NCBI GenBank assembly: GCA_022113835.1
Contig: JAILWY010000021.1
Span: 6,944,001-7,008,000 of the forward strand
Length of the DNA stretch: 64,000 nucleotides
Source: Atopsyche davidsoni
Taxonomy: Eukaryota; Arthropoda; Insecta; Trichoptera; Hydrobiosidae
Direction: 5' to 3'
Below the pieces are notes generated by a model that made no database searches, was not told the DNA's origin, and was given only the letters and a program-made list of their open reading frames with translations. Shown here piece after piece: positions 35,601 to 50,600 of this stretch. Position numbers and translations under genes: made by a program. The stretch's first letter is position 1; every line of letters begins with the position of its first letter.

Positions 35601-38600
35601 GACAAACGTAAAACTCTTGTTTTCCAAATAAACTTCTTATCAGATCTATCTTATTAAAAAAAATATGATTATATTTCATATTTTCCATTTTATTAGCAAA
35701 TCATCGAAGACATTAATAAAAAGGGCCTAGATTATAAGCAATACAAACTATTTATTTTAGGTATTCGTTAATAGGATATTAGTAAATAAATGTCTTTCAT
35801 TAAATGTACTGTCAATTCTGTTTTTTTTTTTTTAACTTTATTTGAAGTTTGCACTCAATTATTAAAATAATCGCCATTAAAATTATAATTTTATATTATG
35901 TCACAGCCCCCTTTATCATATTAAATAATTTTTAGTAAAAAAAAAAAAATTAGCAAAATCTAGCTTGAACGTTGAACTAAAACTTCCTTTGATAAACTAC
36001 TTTTCATAAAACATTAATAATAACAGTTGTTTTGAATCTCCAATGCAATTTCATGTATCTTAATTATATTTAGTAATTGTAATATGCCAATAAAAAATAA
36101 CAGGCATGCAACATTAATTTCTCAACTTAAAATTAATTAATCAGCTTATAACAATCGGAAATAATTAAAAAAATGTATGCATCAATAGGACACGCACTAA
36201 TTAACCTAACTTCTCCCGTATTAAAAATAACCTTTACATTCAAGTTACACATATTGGAATTTGAATTTCGTCCTTGGTTGAAATTTAAAAATCATAAGTT
36301 TTACTTGAATACAACAATAACATTTAATACTTAGTAGCTATTGATTTGACCTTTGATTAACTTATCGTTCAGAGCACGAAATAAGTAAAAGAGAGAAGTC
36401 ACAATTCTGACACTAGACAAGACAGAAAATCTATTTGGAAAGTGGTTTGAAGTATATAAATAACTTTCGTAAATGTCATTCCGGAAGTAACTTTTTTCTC
36501 ATATTATATATATACTATTAAAAAATAATGAACGACGTTTTGCGTCGAACTTGAATTAATTAGCATCATTTTATTTATATGCAGTTTATTGTATGCATTA
36601 CAAAACCTCCATTTATTATTGCAATCGAGGCTTCATTCTGAGAACAAACCTAATCAATTGAATGTCATGTATAAAAATTTGCACAAAAATTTTAAATACA
36701 CTAAAAAAATCTATACCTCAATGTTATAAAAAAAATTATAGAAAGGAAATTAAATCTATTAATTTTATTCAATAATCGATTGCTATTGATGTAGTTAATG
36801 AAAAATATTATCTTTTTTATCTATTTTGACTATTTCATATTAAATTTTATGAATATACAATACTAAATTAGTTTTATATATATATATACGTTATGCAAGT
36901 GAATATAATTTGATTAAGGAAGCCAAAAATTGTATATTAGCCTAGGATTTACAAAAATCAAACAAGCAAACTAGAGTTGAATTTTAGTTGTTCTGAAAAA
37001 TTCAACTACCCATTAAGTGTACATCCATTGTAATTTTCTACAGTGCCCAAATTGTAATCATGTAATATGCAGCATTTGCGAAATAAAATTGCAGTTTTTT
37101 TTATTATTGTGAATTTAATGTAAAATTTTTGTTTTGGATGTCTCATTCTATAGACCTAGAGTGTATTTACGTATTTGTAATACCTTAATTACGACGGTTT
37201 TTCTCTTCCTAGTTTTCATTCTTCAAAATGTCTGATATCGTTAATGTAATCATGATGTAAGGAACTGGTTGTATTATTTGTGAGCTTTATTCCAAGCAAA
37301 ATGACTTGTGAATATAAGCTAGAACTGTGACAGATTACTTGCTATATCGTCGTTAAATCTATGCAATATAAGCATTGGGCCACTATGCCATAATGGTGTA
37401 ACGTATTAAGCTGTTTATAATTATCTTTGGTGTATAATTATGTCAAATGAGGTAAATTATTAATTATTTAAATAAAATACGTACGGAGACACTTAGAGTG
37501 CAGTGAGAAGTTGATTTAAAAGATATATTTTTTAATGTTCTCAACGTGAGTTAGTTGCATTGGTTATTATGTTAGTGTAAGTGGTTATAATGATACATAA
37601 ATCCATGGTTATTTAAATTTGCATTTCCAAGTAATTAAGAGAGCAGTAACGCAATGATTTGGTATGCTGGTAGTTAAATTCAATGCTTAAAATGTTAAAA
37701 TTCTGCTTTTGATTTATGAATATAATAAAGACTCTGCTTGTCATGTAATTAATATCGTTAAAATAAATAAAATTCAATGTTCAATACGTGTAATTCATTA
37801 CCAACCACTTTCGCAGTTTCAGATCGTAGTTATGTTATGAATGTACGTTATGCTATAATAAAAAGATTATATAAATAAACATTGTATGAGGCCTTGATAA
37901 CCATTTGTATACTGTATAGAAGATTTAAATGGCTTAAAATCTAACGTAGATTCAATGTAAAATACGATATTTTGTGTGAAAATAAATATTCCGTAATATT
38001 CACAAATAAACTAACTATCAGATGCAAAGGAAATTGCAGCTGCTAATCGACAATATCTGAAGTAGGTGCAATAAAACTACACTTGTAAATGTGCATGCTG
38101 GCATATGCGCCTTGCCATTAGGAGCATTACAGCATCTCTGAGATAAGGGTGCCAGCTTCCGCGAACCTTCACAAATAAAACAATCACAAATACACGACGT
38201 TATTGACAATAAATTCTGTAATTTTATAAATTATGGTTTATATGTTTATATTGTAAACTAAGAATACGGAATATTTTAACCGATATTTTAAGCAAGAAAC
38301 TATCATATAATAACGATAGCATAGAGTAAAGCTATTTCTCAAAATATTATAATAACTAATAATACTTTGTATAAATACTATTATCTTCGTGGGGACTTGT
38401 CTACATTTCTGTGATTATATAAAATGCGTGAAGTAAAGATACTCCTTTCATTTACGCAATTCAAATAACTTCCTACGCAAATACTGATATATTTTAATCG
38501 AGTCCTTAAATACCTTAGTCTGTTGTACAATCAGGCAATCGAGCTGTGAAAACCAGATTTGTGAAGAGAGAGCAGTAATGCAGGTTGATGGAAATAAAAA

Positions 38601-41600
38601 GTTGCATCTTGCTTAATCGATGATAGCAAAATATAGTATAACCACTCTTGTATGGAGAAATCCAATTATTAAAAATATTATTTACTTATAAATTGCTAGC
38701 CTATAAAAATATAAATTCAAAACTTACTAAAATTTAAGCGCTTTAATTCACGAATTAAATTGATTTATTATTCAACATAATATATTCAATTTGTAATTAA
38801 GCCGTGGAAAAGGCTTTTTACAATTTATATGTTCATTATTTTTTGTAAAGAAAGTTTCTAAATATTTTGTTTATTGGGTTACATAAAATTATATAATATG
38901 ACGTAAGTATTATTTACGAATATTTTGAACTTTTTAAAATCCAGATTAGGTAAAAATATATGCGCTATTTTATAAAAAAAAAATAGACGATTTAAGTATA
39001 TATTCCTGTTTATTACGAATATTCATAACATTATTTCAAGTAAAATTACCTCTTTGATGTTTCGATGTTTAGCAAACTTCCGATATTTCCGAACATTTTT
39101 TCATCACTTCAGACTTCGTTAACTAATATTTTTCATGCAGAAATCGGATAATAAAATTTAAAAAAACGGGAAATTACAGGTCTGAGCTATACATAACACA
39201 TTTGCGTCACTTAAAGGCGAAATTTTTATTAAAGTCTGCCAATGTTCTAAACAAACGCCAAATTTACATTTTTATTTTATCAGTCGATTAGGAATCAAGC
39301 ATGCACTGGATTTTAAGGAATAAGCGCCACTTTTATTTATATATATTTTTTATCCTTCAGAAGTTAACTTTACTCCATGTTAGTAGCTTTTAAAACGATA
39401 ACCTGATGGGGTACAGGGTAAAAGAGGTTTTTATTCTCACCGTCGGAGGGGAATAGCTGTAGCCACTGTATTCGTCGTGTCCCTTGGACGATCCTCCACT
39501 GAAGAAGGACGTTGCGCCGGCAGAAGCCTGACCGATGAGGGCCAGCTTGTTGCCAATCCCTGACGTGATTGACTTGGTCACCTGGCCAAGGATGTCTCCA
39601 GATCCTGATCGTTTCGTTCTAGGAAAAAAAAAACACAATTTATTAATAAGAACAAATTTTTAAAAGTCTAAAATGATTCACCATATACAGCTTTAAATAA
39701 CGGCTGCAAAAATCAACGAACATATGTCGATTTAATATATATATATATATATATTTTAACAAAATTCTGAAAGTAACTCTTCAAATAACTCCAGCTTATC
39801 CTTATCATACCTATTATCTCAGATTTACATATTTATTTTTTTTCTATTTATATTTCAATAAATAAGTGTTCTAAAAATAACGCGGTCATACTATCAATAT
39901 AAAATTATAGATACAAGGCATTGAGGTTTTTGAAATGAATGATTTTTTAGAGACATCAAGGATAAATATAAAAATAATAAGCAACAGAAAGATTTGCATA
40001 AAACGTACAATTTCTTATATATGCGGTATAAGTTAAGTGATATGTCTAATTGTTTGCTTCATCTATATTTGCTTCAAAGGAAAAAGTATTATATATTATT
40101 AATTTAAGCAAGCCCTAGTATGGCAGATAAGAATACGATATTCATAAGGTGGAGACTTTCTCGGCTTCGGCTGATCAAGTTACGTATCGAAATACATACA
40201 TACAAGTATATAATATTTACCTACTCACATTTTATGTTTAAGTATGTCATATATTGTAGAGCTGTATTATTAGTGTAACTTTTATGAATATAAATAAAAT
40301 CAAACGGTTTACGAGACAACTGATATTTTCTGCAACAGCGAAAGTTTATCGTCCTTCAAAGACATATTCAAAAAGTTCTCACTGCCACTGTAAAAAATAG
40401 TTTCCTACTAACACTTAAGTTTTATACGTATTTTAATGTATTAGATTAACATCTTTCAAAACTGTCAATTCCGCAGTAAATAACAAAAATAACACTTTAG
40501 ATTCACAGTATGCAAAAAATCGCTGGAATTAATAAAAATCAATAGTTCAAAAGTATTTTTGTGAGTTATCGTCTACACTATATGTCCAATCAATCCTTCT
40601 AAACTCTTCGATTTTCTATTGAAAAGAGTATTATAATGTCAAATTACTATATAAATACGATGTCACATTTTACTGTGATGTCTTTTATTAACGCAACAAT
40701 TAATAAAAACGTATTGTGATAGTAAACTTACCCAAGACCGTACAACACTGTAATAAAATGTAAAATCAAGTTTTAAAATGAATGATTTGATCTTCTGAGT
40801 AAAATAATTTTCTTTCAAGGCTTATAATATAAAATCTATACAGTCTGCATCTCTGAATCTACATATCTTGTCAATTTGTCGAAGTGTGTTGACTAATTAG
40901 CGCTTGTATGAGTATTAAAAAAATTACCCGAAGAAACCTTCTTGCTATTTGCTTATTATATTCACTAATGGAACTCGAGTTATGCAAATTGACACGCCTA
41001 AGTAATTGCCGTGTAACTATGAAAATGTTGAATAAATACAAGTAAATATATTTAAAAAAATCAAGAACAGGTATCATGAAAGATAAAGCATGAAAATAAA
41101 TCGTTTTAATGTGGTTCTTACATTTTCATTTAGATTTAAATTGATTGCTGTCATTAAAAGTCCAGTCTTTTTTTCTGGGCTATTTCTACTCACAAGTAGA
41201 GAAAAAAAATAAGAGTGCATATTTTCAAGATAAACGTTTTTATAATCAATTGTCAATTTAAAAAAAAAGGATTTTTTTAAATTCATTATGACTACCAAAA
41301 CTATAAAATCTTACTGTTGTTTTAGACTCTTCTAAAATAAAAAAGGGTTTCAATGAGCCAGGAAAAATATAGATAAGTTAATATTATTAATTTGATTTCG
41401 ACTTAGATATATTTATATATATATATTATCGATCATTATATTCAATAGTGCTCTTTATTATTGGGATTGATTGGTAGTCTATTTGATAAATATGAATACC
41501 TTATGAGTTCCTCTGCTGCCAGCCCGCCGGCCAGCCTGTCCAGCTCCATGGGGCTCATGCGGGAGATCATCTCCAAGTCTATGTCCACTTCCCCGGGAAG

Positions 41601-44600
41601 GTACATCTTGCTGGCAGTCACAGCTCCCGCCAAGAATGCTAGGCACAGTATCCACTGTAACGAAGAACAACAATATAAATATATTTATAAAAGTTCAGCG
41701 TATTGTCACCACATCCTATTCTTAATAAAAATAAGAGAGAGGTATAGATTAAAAAAAAAAATATTATGTACTATCCATGCACACACATAAACGAAACTAA
41801 TTATTCGTGAAAAAAATAGATCGAGTCAAAAAAAAATTAAAAACTGTGTTATATACATATAAGGTAGAGAAAATAGCTTACAATGGTATTTACATATACT
41901 GATTTAGAATAACGAATCGACAATAATAATAAAGACGTAATTTACATTGAATAATTCCATCAATCAAGTATTTCTTCAGACAGATTCAGAAATAGTTTCT
42001 ATTGATTTAAGACAGATGCTATTTGTAAATTTCATTATGTCAAATGTATGTAAGTTTGTTTTGTATATATGTTAACAAGTTCCATTTGGAAACGCGTCTC
42101 CAAATAAATTATACGCAAAAAGGCTTCGCAAGCTGTTGCCTAAATGATGATACCATTACGAAACTTTTCCCACACCTGCTATAAATTTAATTCGGAGCAA
42201 TCAAGCGAAATTTCAGCTTATCGAAACATTAAATTTTCTCCATTTGTTGCAGAAACTCGATCAGAACCAGATCGATGTTGCTCAACCTGCAGGAGTGAAG
42301 TCAAAACCGGTGTAAAAGCGAAAATGCTGTACGTGTTGGATTATTAAAATAAAATAAAGAGATTTCGCAAAGAGAGCAAGGACGACTCCTTCGAAACCAT
42401 CGAAGGCATTGAAGGCTTTCCTTAATTAATATAATAAATACCCTTCAACTCCTGAAATGCACTGAATTTTCTTACTTGAAATAATAATTGCCCAAGCATC
42501 CAAACAAACTTAACAATTTAAATGGACGTAAAAGCGAGCACCAAAAAAGTAAAATAATTCTACATTAATAACCGCATTCTTGCAGGTAAACTCCATTGTG
42601 TTTTTTAAAACTATTAGGGGAAAAAAACTTCGTTTATAAACGATATAAAAACTAGCATTTTTTGTAATCTAGAGGCAGATTAAAATACATACATATTTAT
42701 TTTTACACTGACCTAGTAAACAACTAGTTCATAATCATCATATCAATCATACATAAATCTAAAGATAACTAGTATATTGTAAAATTTTAGCATGAGTTTA
42801 GTAAAAACCAATACATCCAAATTGATTTAAAATAAAAATCTAAAAAAAATATTATAAAGACACCTGTTTTTATTATTATTATGTATTAAATCATTCAAAA
42901 TTGTTCACCAGTTTTTGTCTAACGCCAAGTATGATTTATTAATAATTTAGTCAGTTATTTAAAACCCCTGTAATATTTTACTGTGCGTGTAAGTAAATAT
43001 CTTTTAATTGGTTCAAAATAATATCTCTCAAATATATTTTCTCCGAAAAAGAACAGATTTGATGTTTCATGCCTTAATCGTAAAACAATGATACATTCAA
43101 TTAGATAGCCGTGATTTTATTTTCACTGCAAAACTTTCAGATGATTTCATTGAAAAATGCTTTTTCTCTGAGGTAATCAAGACGCAAGCGTATTTTTAAA
43201 TACATCTTGTAACAATTGAAGAATTCCCTATCATTATCGAATAGTTTTACTTTTTAAATTTCATCAAATTCTTTTCTGAGTAAACATAAGCGAGAGTAAA
43301 AACCATGCTTTAGCAAATATTTGTATCAAGCATTATATAATTATTCAAATAAATATTATTTTTTGTCAGTATTTGCTTCTGCTTGTAGTTGGTAAAATGC
43401 TTTCACTTTACTTTTGTTCTTACTGTCAAAAAGTTTTTTTATTCTCAAAGGCACTCCACCAGGTTCTATAACGAGCTTCTAAATATTTATTACTTATTAA
43501 GTATGTTTACTGCTATGATAATTGTATCTTACATAAACTAGTACAACCAACTGACTAGTTTGAGTACGAGTTTTTACAGATTTTTTATTGAATCTACTAA
43601 TTGAATAGAATCATGTCTAGAGCAAATGAGCAAAGTTACGCAAAACATTAAATCTTTACCAGAGTTTAATTATGACCTGTATGCTCACTCCAACAGCACT
43701 CAAACACTAATAAAACAAATCATAAAATATAACCTATCTTGGTGCACAGGAAAAAAATAGGACAGGCATGCAATAGCTCTTAATGATCTCGGCTTCGTTA
43801 CTTCTTAAACGTTGATACTAGCAATAAAACTGGGTATTGCAGAAACTTTTCATTCGCTTTGTCTGCGGGCTCGAGTGTCGCTTTCTTCCTGGCTGAAACA
43901 ATATCTTCGTTTGCCATAATGAGCGGCCTTGCAACATGGCGCCAGACTCGTTTCCCTCGGACTGCATATCATTTTGCATCATGCGGGAGTTTCCCTTTCT
44001 AAACCCACCAACGCGTGACGTCTCTGGACATTTTCGTTAGCCTCTCGCATTAAAAGTGAAGTATTGGAGACATTTTTCAGAGAATGTGAATTATATGCAC
44101 GCATGGAATCAACCGTTGCCTCATTACAATATCGTGTATTTAACTTCCACATATCCGTACTGTATGAAAGTAAACAAAAGCATTAAAATGAAATAATAGA
44201 ATACATATTTTATAACAAGAATTTTTAAAAATATATACGATGTTACATTTTACTTTTTTTAACACACTATTGACGAATAACTTTATATAATATTACATCT
44301 ACGATATTCTTATTTTTGTGTTGGAATAGTATAATTATCATATCACATGCTTGTATTTAAATTATTCCTTTTCAAACATAAATTGTTTATTTTAATATTG
44401 TCTTTGATTACCAATTTGATTCTACAGGATTCGGATAAATATATTAATAATTTTTCAGCATAAGCAGTATTATTATTATTATTTTTTAAACATAAGATAC
44501 GTTGTAAATAGTATTTTACCACAGTGGATTCAAAGTCTTAAACCATATCCATTTATGACTTTTTCAATCAAATAATAATGAGAGTGGGTGACCAGAAAAT

Positions 44601-47600
44601 ACTCCTGACCCACACAAAGTGGCAATATCAATTAAATAAGTCTTTTCGTAAGCCAGTGACACTTATTTCAATACATTTGTTATTAATCAAAATTTCCTTA
44701 TTTATGAAATATCAATAGAAGAAAAGAAAATCGACGCATGATTCATATACTGCCGGTAAAAGTAAACTGAGATCCAAAGTTCAATATGAGTTTTAGAGAC
44801 ATAAGATTTTGGCAGACCCAAATGTAAAATAAAGCATGGATTAAATTCTGTCACAACAATGTTAATATATTTTGCTAGCTTTGTCAATCTTAAATATATG
44901 AAGGTATAGGATATTAGAAACATTTATTAATGTCCAGCTAAAAACGGTTGTCTGCATTTTGCAAAAGAAACATTTGATATGTATTGCAAGATGTGCAAAA
45001 AATTATGGCAAAACATTGTAGTAAAAATAGGCGTGTGTCTTTGAGATGTAATATCAGAATGGATATCACTAGACAACTGTCAATAGAAAGTAATAATTAA
45101 ATACATATATACGACATTTATAAAATATGACTAAAAAAGTTTGATAGATTTGATAAAAAAAAAAAAATTTCTTGATGGTTAAAAAATTAAACAAAATACA
45201 ATTACAAATACGATGCCAACCGAACAATATATATGTTAATTTAACTGTTTTTTAATTTATTTTTATAAAAGTATGTTATAGTAGTTAGAAATTGACAATA
45301 ATCTCGCATCGATATGTATAATTAAGGAAGACAAGTTTGTTCAAATGAAATTAACACAATTAAATATATTAAATAAAAATCACTCATCATAAATCATATT
45401 GTAAATAAAACAATTAAATATGAGTAACGATTAGTAAAAGTTCTTTATTTCTACGTCGTGGCCTATCAGTGTACGTATTTTTACAAGTATATTAAAATTT
45501 TAAATTGCTTGAAGACGTATAGAAATCCGGTCATCCGTCGATTCAAGAATCTCGTTCAGTGATGTGACCCAAAACGCTGATTGCTTATGGGAAACAAAAC
45601 CTGCTACGTTTGTGTTAGTTTTAATGATTACATGGGAAGTGTTTAACTGCTGGTTTCCCTCATGGAAAACAGAAACCATACAAACATTTCTACTCACGAC
45701 CTTTCTCCCTAGACAAACTATTTCATATGCCTTAACCACAAATAGGACACGAGCATATTAAGTTCGAAAATTTCTACCAATGATATTAAGAGATATATTT
45801 AGCGTTTTTATTAAGATTATCATACTTGTTAAATATAAATATTTAGAAGAAAAAATATAAAAATTCAAATTACTTGAATTATGGTTATAAAAATAATTCA
45901 ATTTTATAATTTTCAAAATATGACCATATTGTCAATTAACAAAAGAAAATATCACTAGAAATCCATGTAATAAATTAATATATTTTTAGTGTAATTATAG
46001 ACTTTTTAGCAGTATAAAGTATTAAAAAAGCCATTGCATAAAATTTAAATATCAAAGGTTTTTGCTGACTTCTAAAAACATACCAATCTTTTAACAATAA
46101 TTGCAATAATTAAATAAATTATATTTGAGAATACGATTGAAAGGTAAATAATAAAATGTAACTGTTAAAATAACTAAACAAGAGTAAAACAAAGTGATTG
46201 GTATTATGCAAATCAATGTAAAAAGTGGACAATTTATTTATGGCACCTCAAAATTATTGGTGTATTTTTCTGAAGGCCGCGATTCACTGGTATGAGGATT
46301 TCTTTTTTTATTTCAATATCTCGATTACTCAAGCATTTACAGTAAATGTTGAAGTTGACTGATATCGTGCAGTTAATTATATCAGCTTGTCGGTGATAAT
46401 ACATCTAACAGCACATGTAATAACACGAGTGCAGAGTAAAAGAGTAATGTACTATAAGACCATTAAATTTATTGTATATAATAATATATATTTGAAATGT
46501 TCTACTTTATAATTAATTCATGATTTCTGAAATTTTACCGAAAGGATTTGTTGTCTCAATACAATACAAAACAACAATATTTATTTTATTCGTAACTAAC
46601 GATTTGAGTATTGATAGTAAAAAATCATATTATATTTTAGTTGTCATTTTATATGTATTTCAAAAATGTATTTTTATATTTTTAAACTGTGCGTAAATAA
46701 GGAAAAATAAAAAATGTGTTTAAAAAAAATAACGTCCAAAAATATAGATTATAAATGTTATTTTACCGTAATATTTGTACAAAAAGAATTGATTGAATTA
46801 ATACAGTAATGTTAATTGCTTATCAAATGATGATACAAATTTAAAAAAATATATTATATATTTTATCAAAATTATATAAAAAACCTCCTAAACGGCAATA
46901 AATATGTACTTTATATAAAATTTAATAAACCGCTTTAAAATTTATTTATATTTCAAATTTTTTTTTTTAATAAATACTGAACTGTAAGTTAGAACTATAT
47001 ATGAATGCGATCAGTATCATGGAAAAATAAAAAGAGAAATTTGTGTTCAAAAATCTGTAACTAATAATCGTGACACGTGCTGTTACGCACTTCAAATGTA
47101 ATCCCGTCACCTGTCAAGGTGTACTGTTACGGCTACCTTTCTTTGTAACATAAAAACACCATATGTGTAATACAAATTCAAGTTTACAGTCACCACTGAA
47201 TATCTAAGTATTTCAAAATTCATTACATACAAGCTATAAAAACGCAAAAGCTGTAACAGTTTCGGTCTTTGTCACGGCTAATGCTGTTCTCACTTTCGAT
47301 TCATTTTCGTTGCCAAGGTTAAAAAAACTGCTAATTCCAATAAAACCGACCTGGGCGTTGTCAAATAGCAGTCCGTTAACGATGTTATTGTTTCAAGCTA
47401 ATTTTCTATTTCGCGATTGTTATGGGTTTTTTTTCTCCACTTATAAACCGATTTCAGTTAGCGGGTAATACACACCGGGTGTCGGTTCATGCAAGAACGT
47501 TCTTGATAATAAAACTGCTGAAAACAAATACAGCATTGTTGTAGTATCAAATATTTGCTAGAAAGTTTAAAGTATTTTCTAATAAATTATTTTTTGCTCT

Positions 47601-50600
47601 CGTTTGCTTGTACCGGTGCTTAATAAAAAATCCTTCCAATTAACTTTCAATTGCCGGCGAAGAAATAATAAATAAACAAACATCAATTAGCGCGAAAAAT
47701 TATTCATTCATACGGCTGGTTAGGTTGAATTACAAAATATCATAATCTCAAATTTATACAATTCTAATTAAACGATAACTGCGTGCCCAATGGTACCAAT
47801 TAAAACAAAACGTTTAAAATTTATAATTTACACTTTCGACGGTTGCGTAACTTTTTGTTAATCCGTTTAAAAAATAAATCCGGGCGATGGATTTTTTTAT
47901 CGATGATTTTGATTGTGTATTTATGGCTTGTTATAAAAACCATTTTAACGAATTATGAAACATGCGAACGTGGTTAAACTGAATATTTATTAAAATAAAG
48001 CTTTGAAGATTTCACCTTCTGCTCTTACATCCGGGGGCGACAGGTTTACAACTATCCTGAATATATCTAATTTTTATTTATTTTAAAACCAATCATAAAT
48101 ACATCATTAAAAAGGCTCAGTATTAATACTTTATATGTAAGATGTATTGCTAGTTTTAATTCTAGTAAATTAAATATTTAAAAAAAATGTTGTTGACATT
48201 GAAGAGCTCTCATTTTTTTAACAACTACACAGGATATAATACCTAATGATAACTAATGAGCTTTGAACTCCTGTTTTAATAATTGAAATGTTATCTCTCA
48301 TTAGAAAACGTATTGACAGTGCAGTTAGTTAACATTGTATGATCTTGTAAAGCTGGTGTCAAAAGGAAATCCTTTTTTGTCAGTTAAATTATTTCAAGAA
48401 AACTAATAAAAAACAATTTTATTTAACAAAAAAAGGTCGGCATTATTTATAGAGATAATGTTATAATAATAATAATAGAACAGTTGTTCTAAAAAGAAAT
48501 CGATTTGAAGATGATACAAGCGAAAGTTATATTTGAAATTTCTCTGCTAAGATAATCAGAGATTAAAAACTTTGAGTCATAGTGACTATTACATAACAAC
48601 AACATTCTTTATAGTAACATTGATCTTAACAAAATTGAAGGTAAAACACGTCTATATACATTGCGCCATAGCTGGGAGATTTGTTGTTTGATAAAGTTTC
48701 ATACATTACAGTCGAATGAGTTTGAGTTCAGTAAGTTATATGAAGAAAAAAAAACTCACTGCATTAATGGCGTCGCAAAACCAACACGCTTGAGGCTATG
48801 TATTTCAACATTGAATAAAAAACTAGGAAATGGCTGAAAAAACTTCCCCTGGAGAGCATGCGGAGAAAGTGCTGAACGGCTGGCCATAAGGGAATAATAA
48901 ATATTCATATTAAGTTTACATAATATTTTAATTATTATTGTTACGTTTGAATTAAAAAATCGATTTTATAATACATCTGGCTATGTTTTTTGTCTCTACT
49001 TGATACTTTAATGTAGGTGTTTAAAATTATGAGATAACCCTATGAAGTTAACATGGGTTATTGAGATTAATCGGAAACTTTCAAAACTTTACGTTTTCGA
49101 TTAATAATTACGATTTTTATGAATACATCTATGGAAAAAACAAACATTATTTTTAATTCGTTTAAAAAAGTATTGAACAAAATGACTTTTAAACTTGGTA
49201 TGTAGAATAATTGACTATATTATTTTTAACGATTTGTGTAACGGCAGTAAATGAGTAAGAAAAAAAATTTCGGTTAGAAATGAAATATTCATTTTTATTC
49301 ATTAATTCATTCAAATAAGTTTAAAAAAATATTATCGTATCACCAATGTTATCATATATTTATGGATCTAGAGATCATCATGGTATATCCCATAAAATAT
49401 GCTGTAACATAGGCAAGTGTCCACAAAATATAGTTCAACCAAAGGGAATAGGCCCTGAAATGCGGAAGTCTACTATGAAAGTTATTTGAGTTTTTTCATG
49501 TCGCAAAACACTGTATATTATACTTTTCTATTGCATGTGTTACCAGGTCGTAATTTTTTTTTAACTTTTACTGTTGGTTATTTTTAAAAGTCATATACAT
49601 GAGCGCTTAAGTGTAAATGCAATCAATAAAAATATCTATTTATTTACAAGTGTTGAAGTTGATTTAGAGTAACTCCAACGAGTTTCTAAATTTTAATGCT
49701 CCCGAGCCTTTTTTTAGGATACTAGTATATTATTGCTTGTATTAAATTTAAGTTTCATATATTTTAATATTCATTCAATAGTAATATACGTACATATGCA
49801 TAAATATTTGAATTGAATAGTAAAAAAATATTTTAAACAATCGATTTTTATAGAAAGGTACTTCATTGTCAGTACAAAAAAAGTATGTCTCCCTATGGTT
49901 GATCTGAACCGCCAAATCCGAAAGCCATTGTTGGTCTGCGTCATACATTGACCCTGGGTCTATTGAGTGTAAATTAATACATAAAAAACGTGCAGTTTTT
50001 TGTTGTTCGGTATATCTTTATTATATAAATCGACAGTGAAATGAAGCTGAAAGGCGGTGAAAGTGAAAGGGGTCGGTGCGATCTTTCTATTGCAACTATC
50101 TCCGAATTTGCATTCCTTGTTTCAGTGTTATGTATTATTAGGTTATTAACGACTGAGTGATACTGAAATAAGATGAGAATTGAGGTTTCAGAAACTGCTC
50201 CTAACCTAAATAAACAAGAAATTTAAGATACCTGATTTTTCATCACTTGTAGATAAAATATCACCATCATAGGAAAATAATTTATATTTTCACTTGAAAG
50301 TGTTTTAATCAAAAAAAAATATATTACTAAAAAAATAATTTGTTACAACATGCATTGGGAATATTTTATTACTAGTAAAACTAATTTGACGTGAATCAAA
50401 AAGATTCAGTTCTTAGATGAATGTCTGATAAGATAAATTTGTTAAGAAAATAAATATTATTTATCTGTCATATTAGATCTTAGTTTTTTTTCAGCGGCGT
50501 CTAGTCTAGACGACCCAAGACATTATTTTTTCTCGAGGTATTTACATAACAGCAACTTGATATCATTTCTATCGTATCTTTTTATCATAATTTAGTTTTT

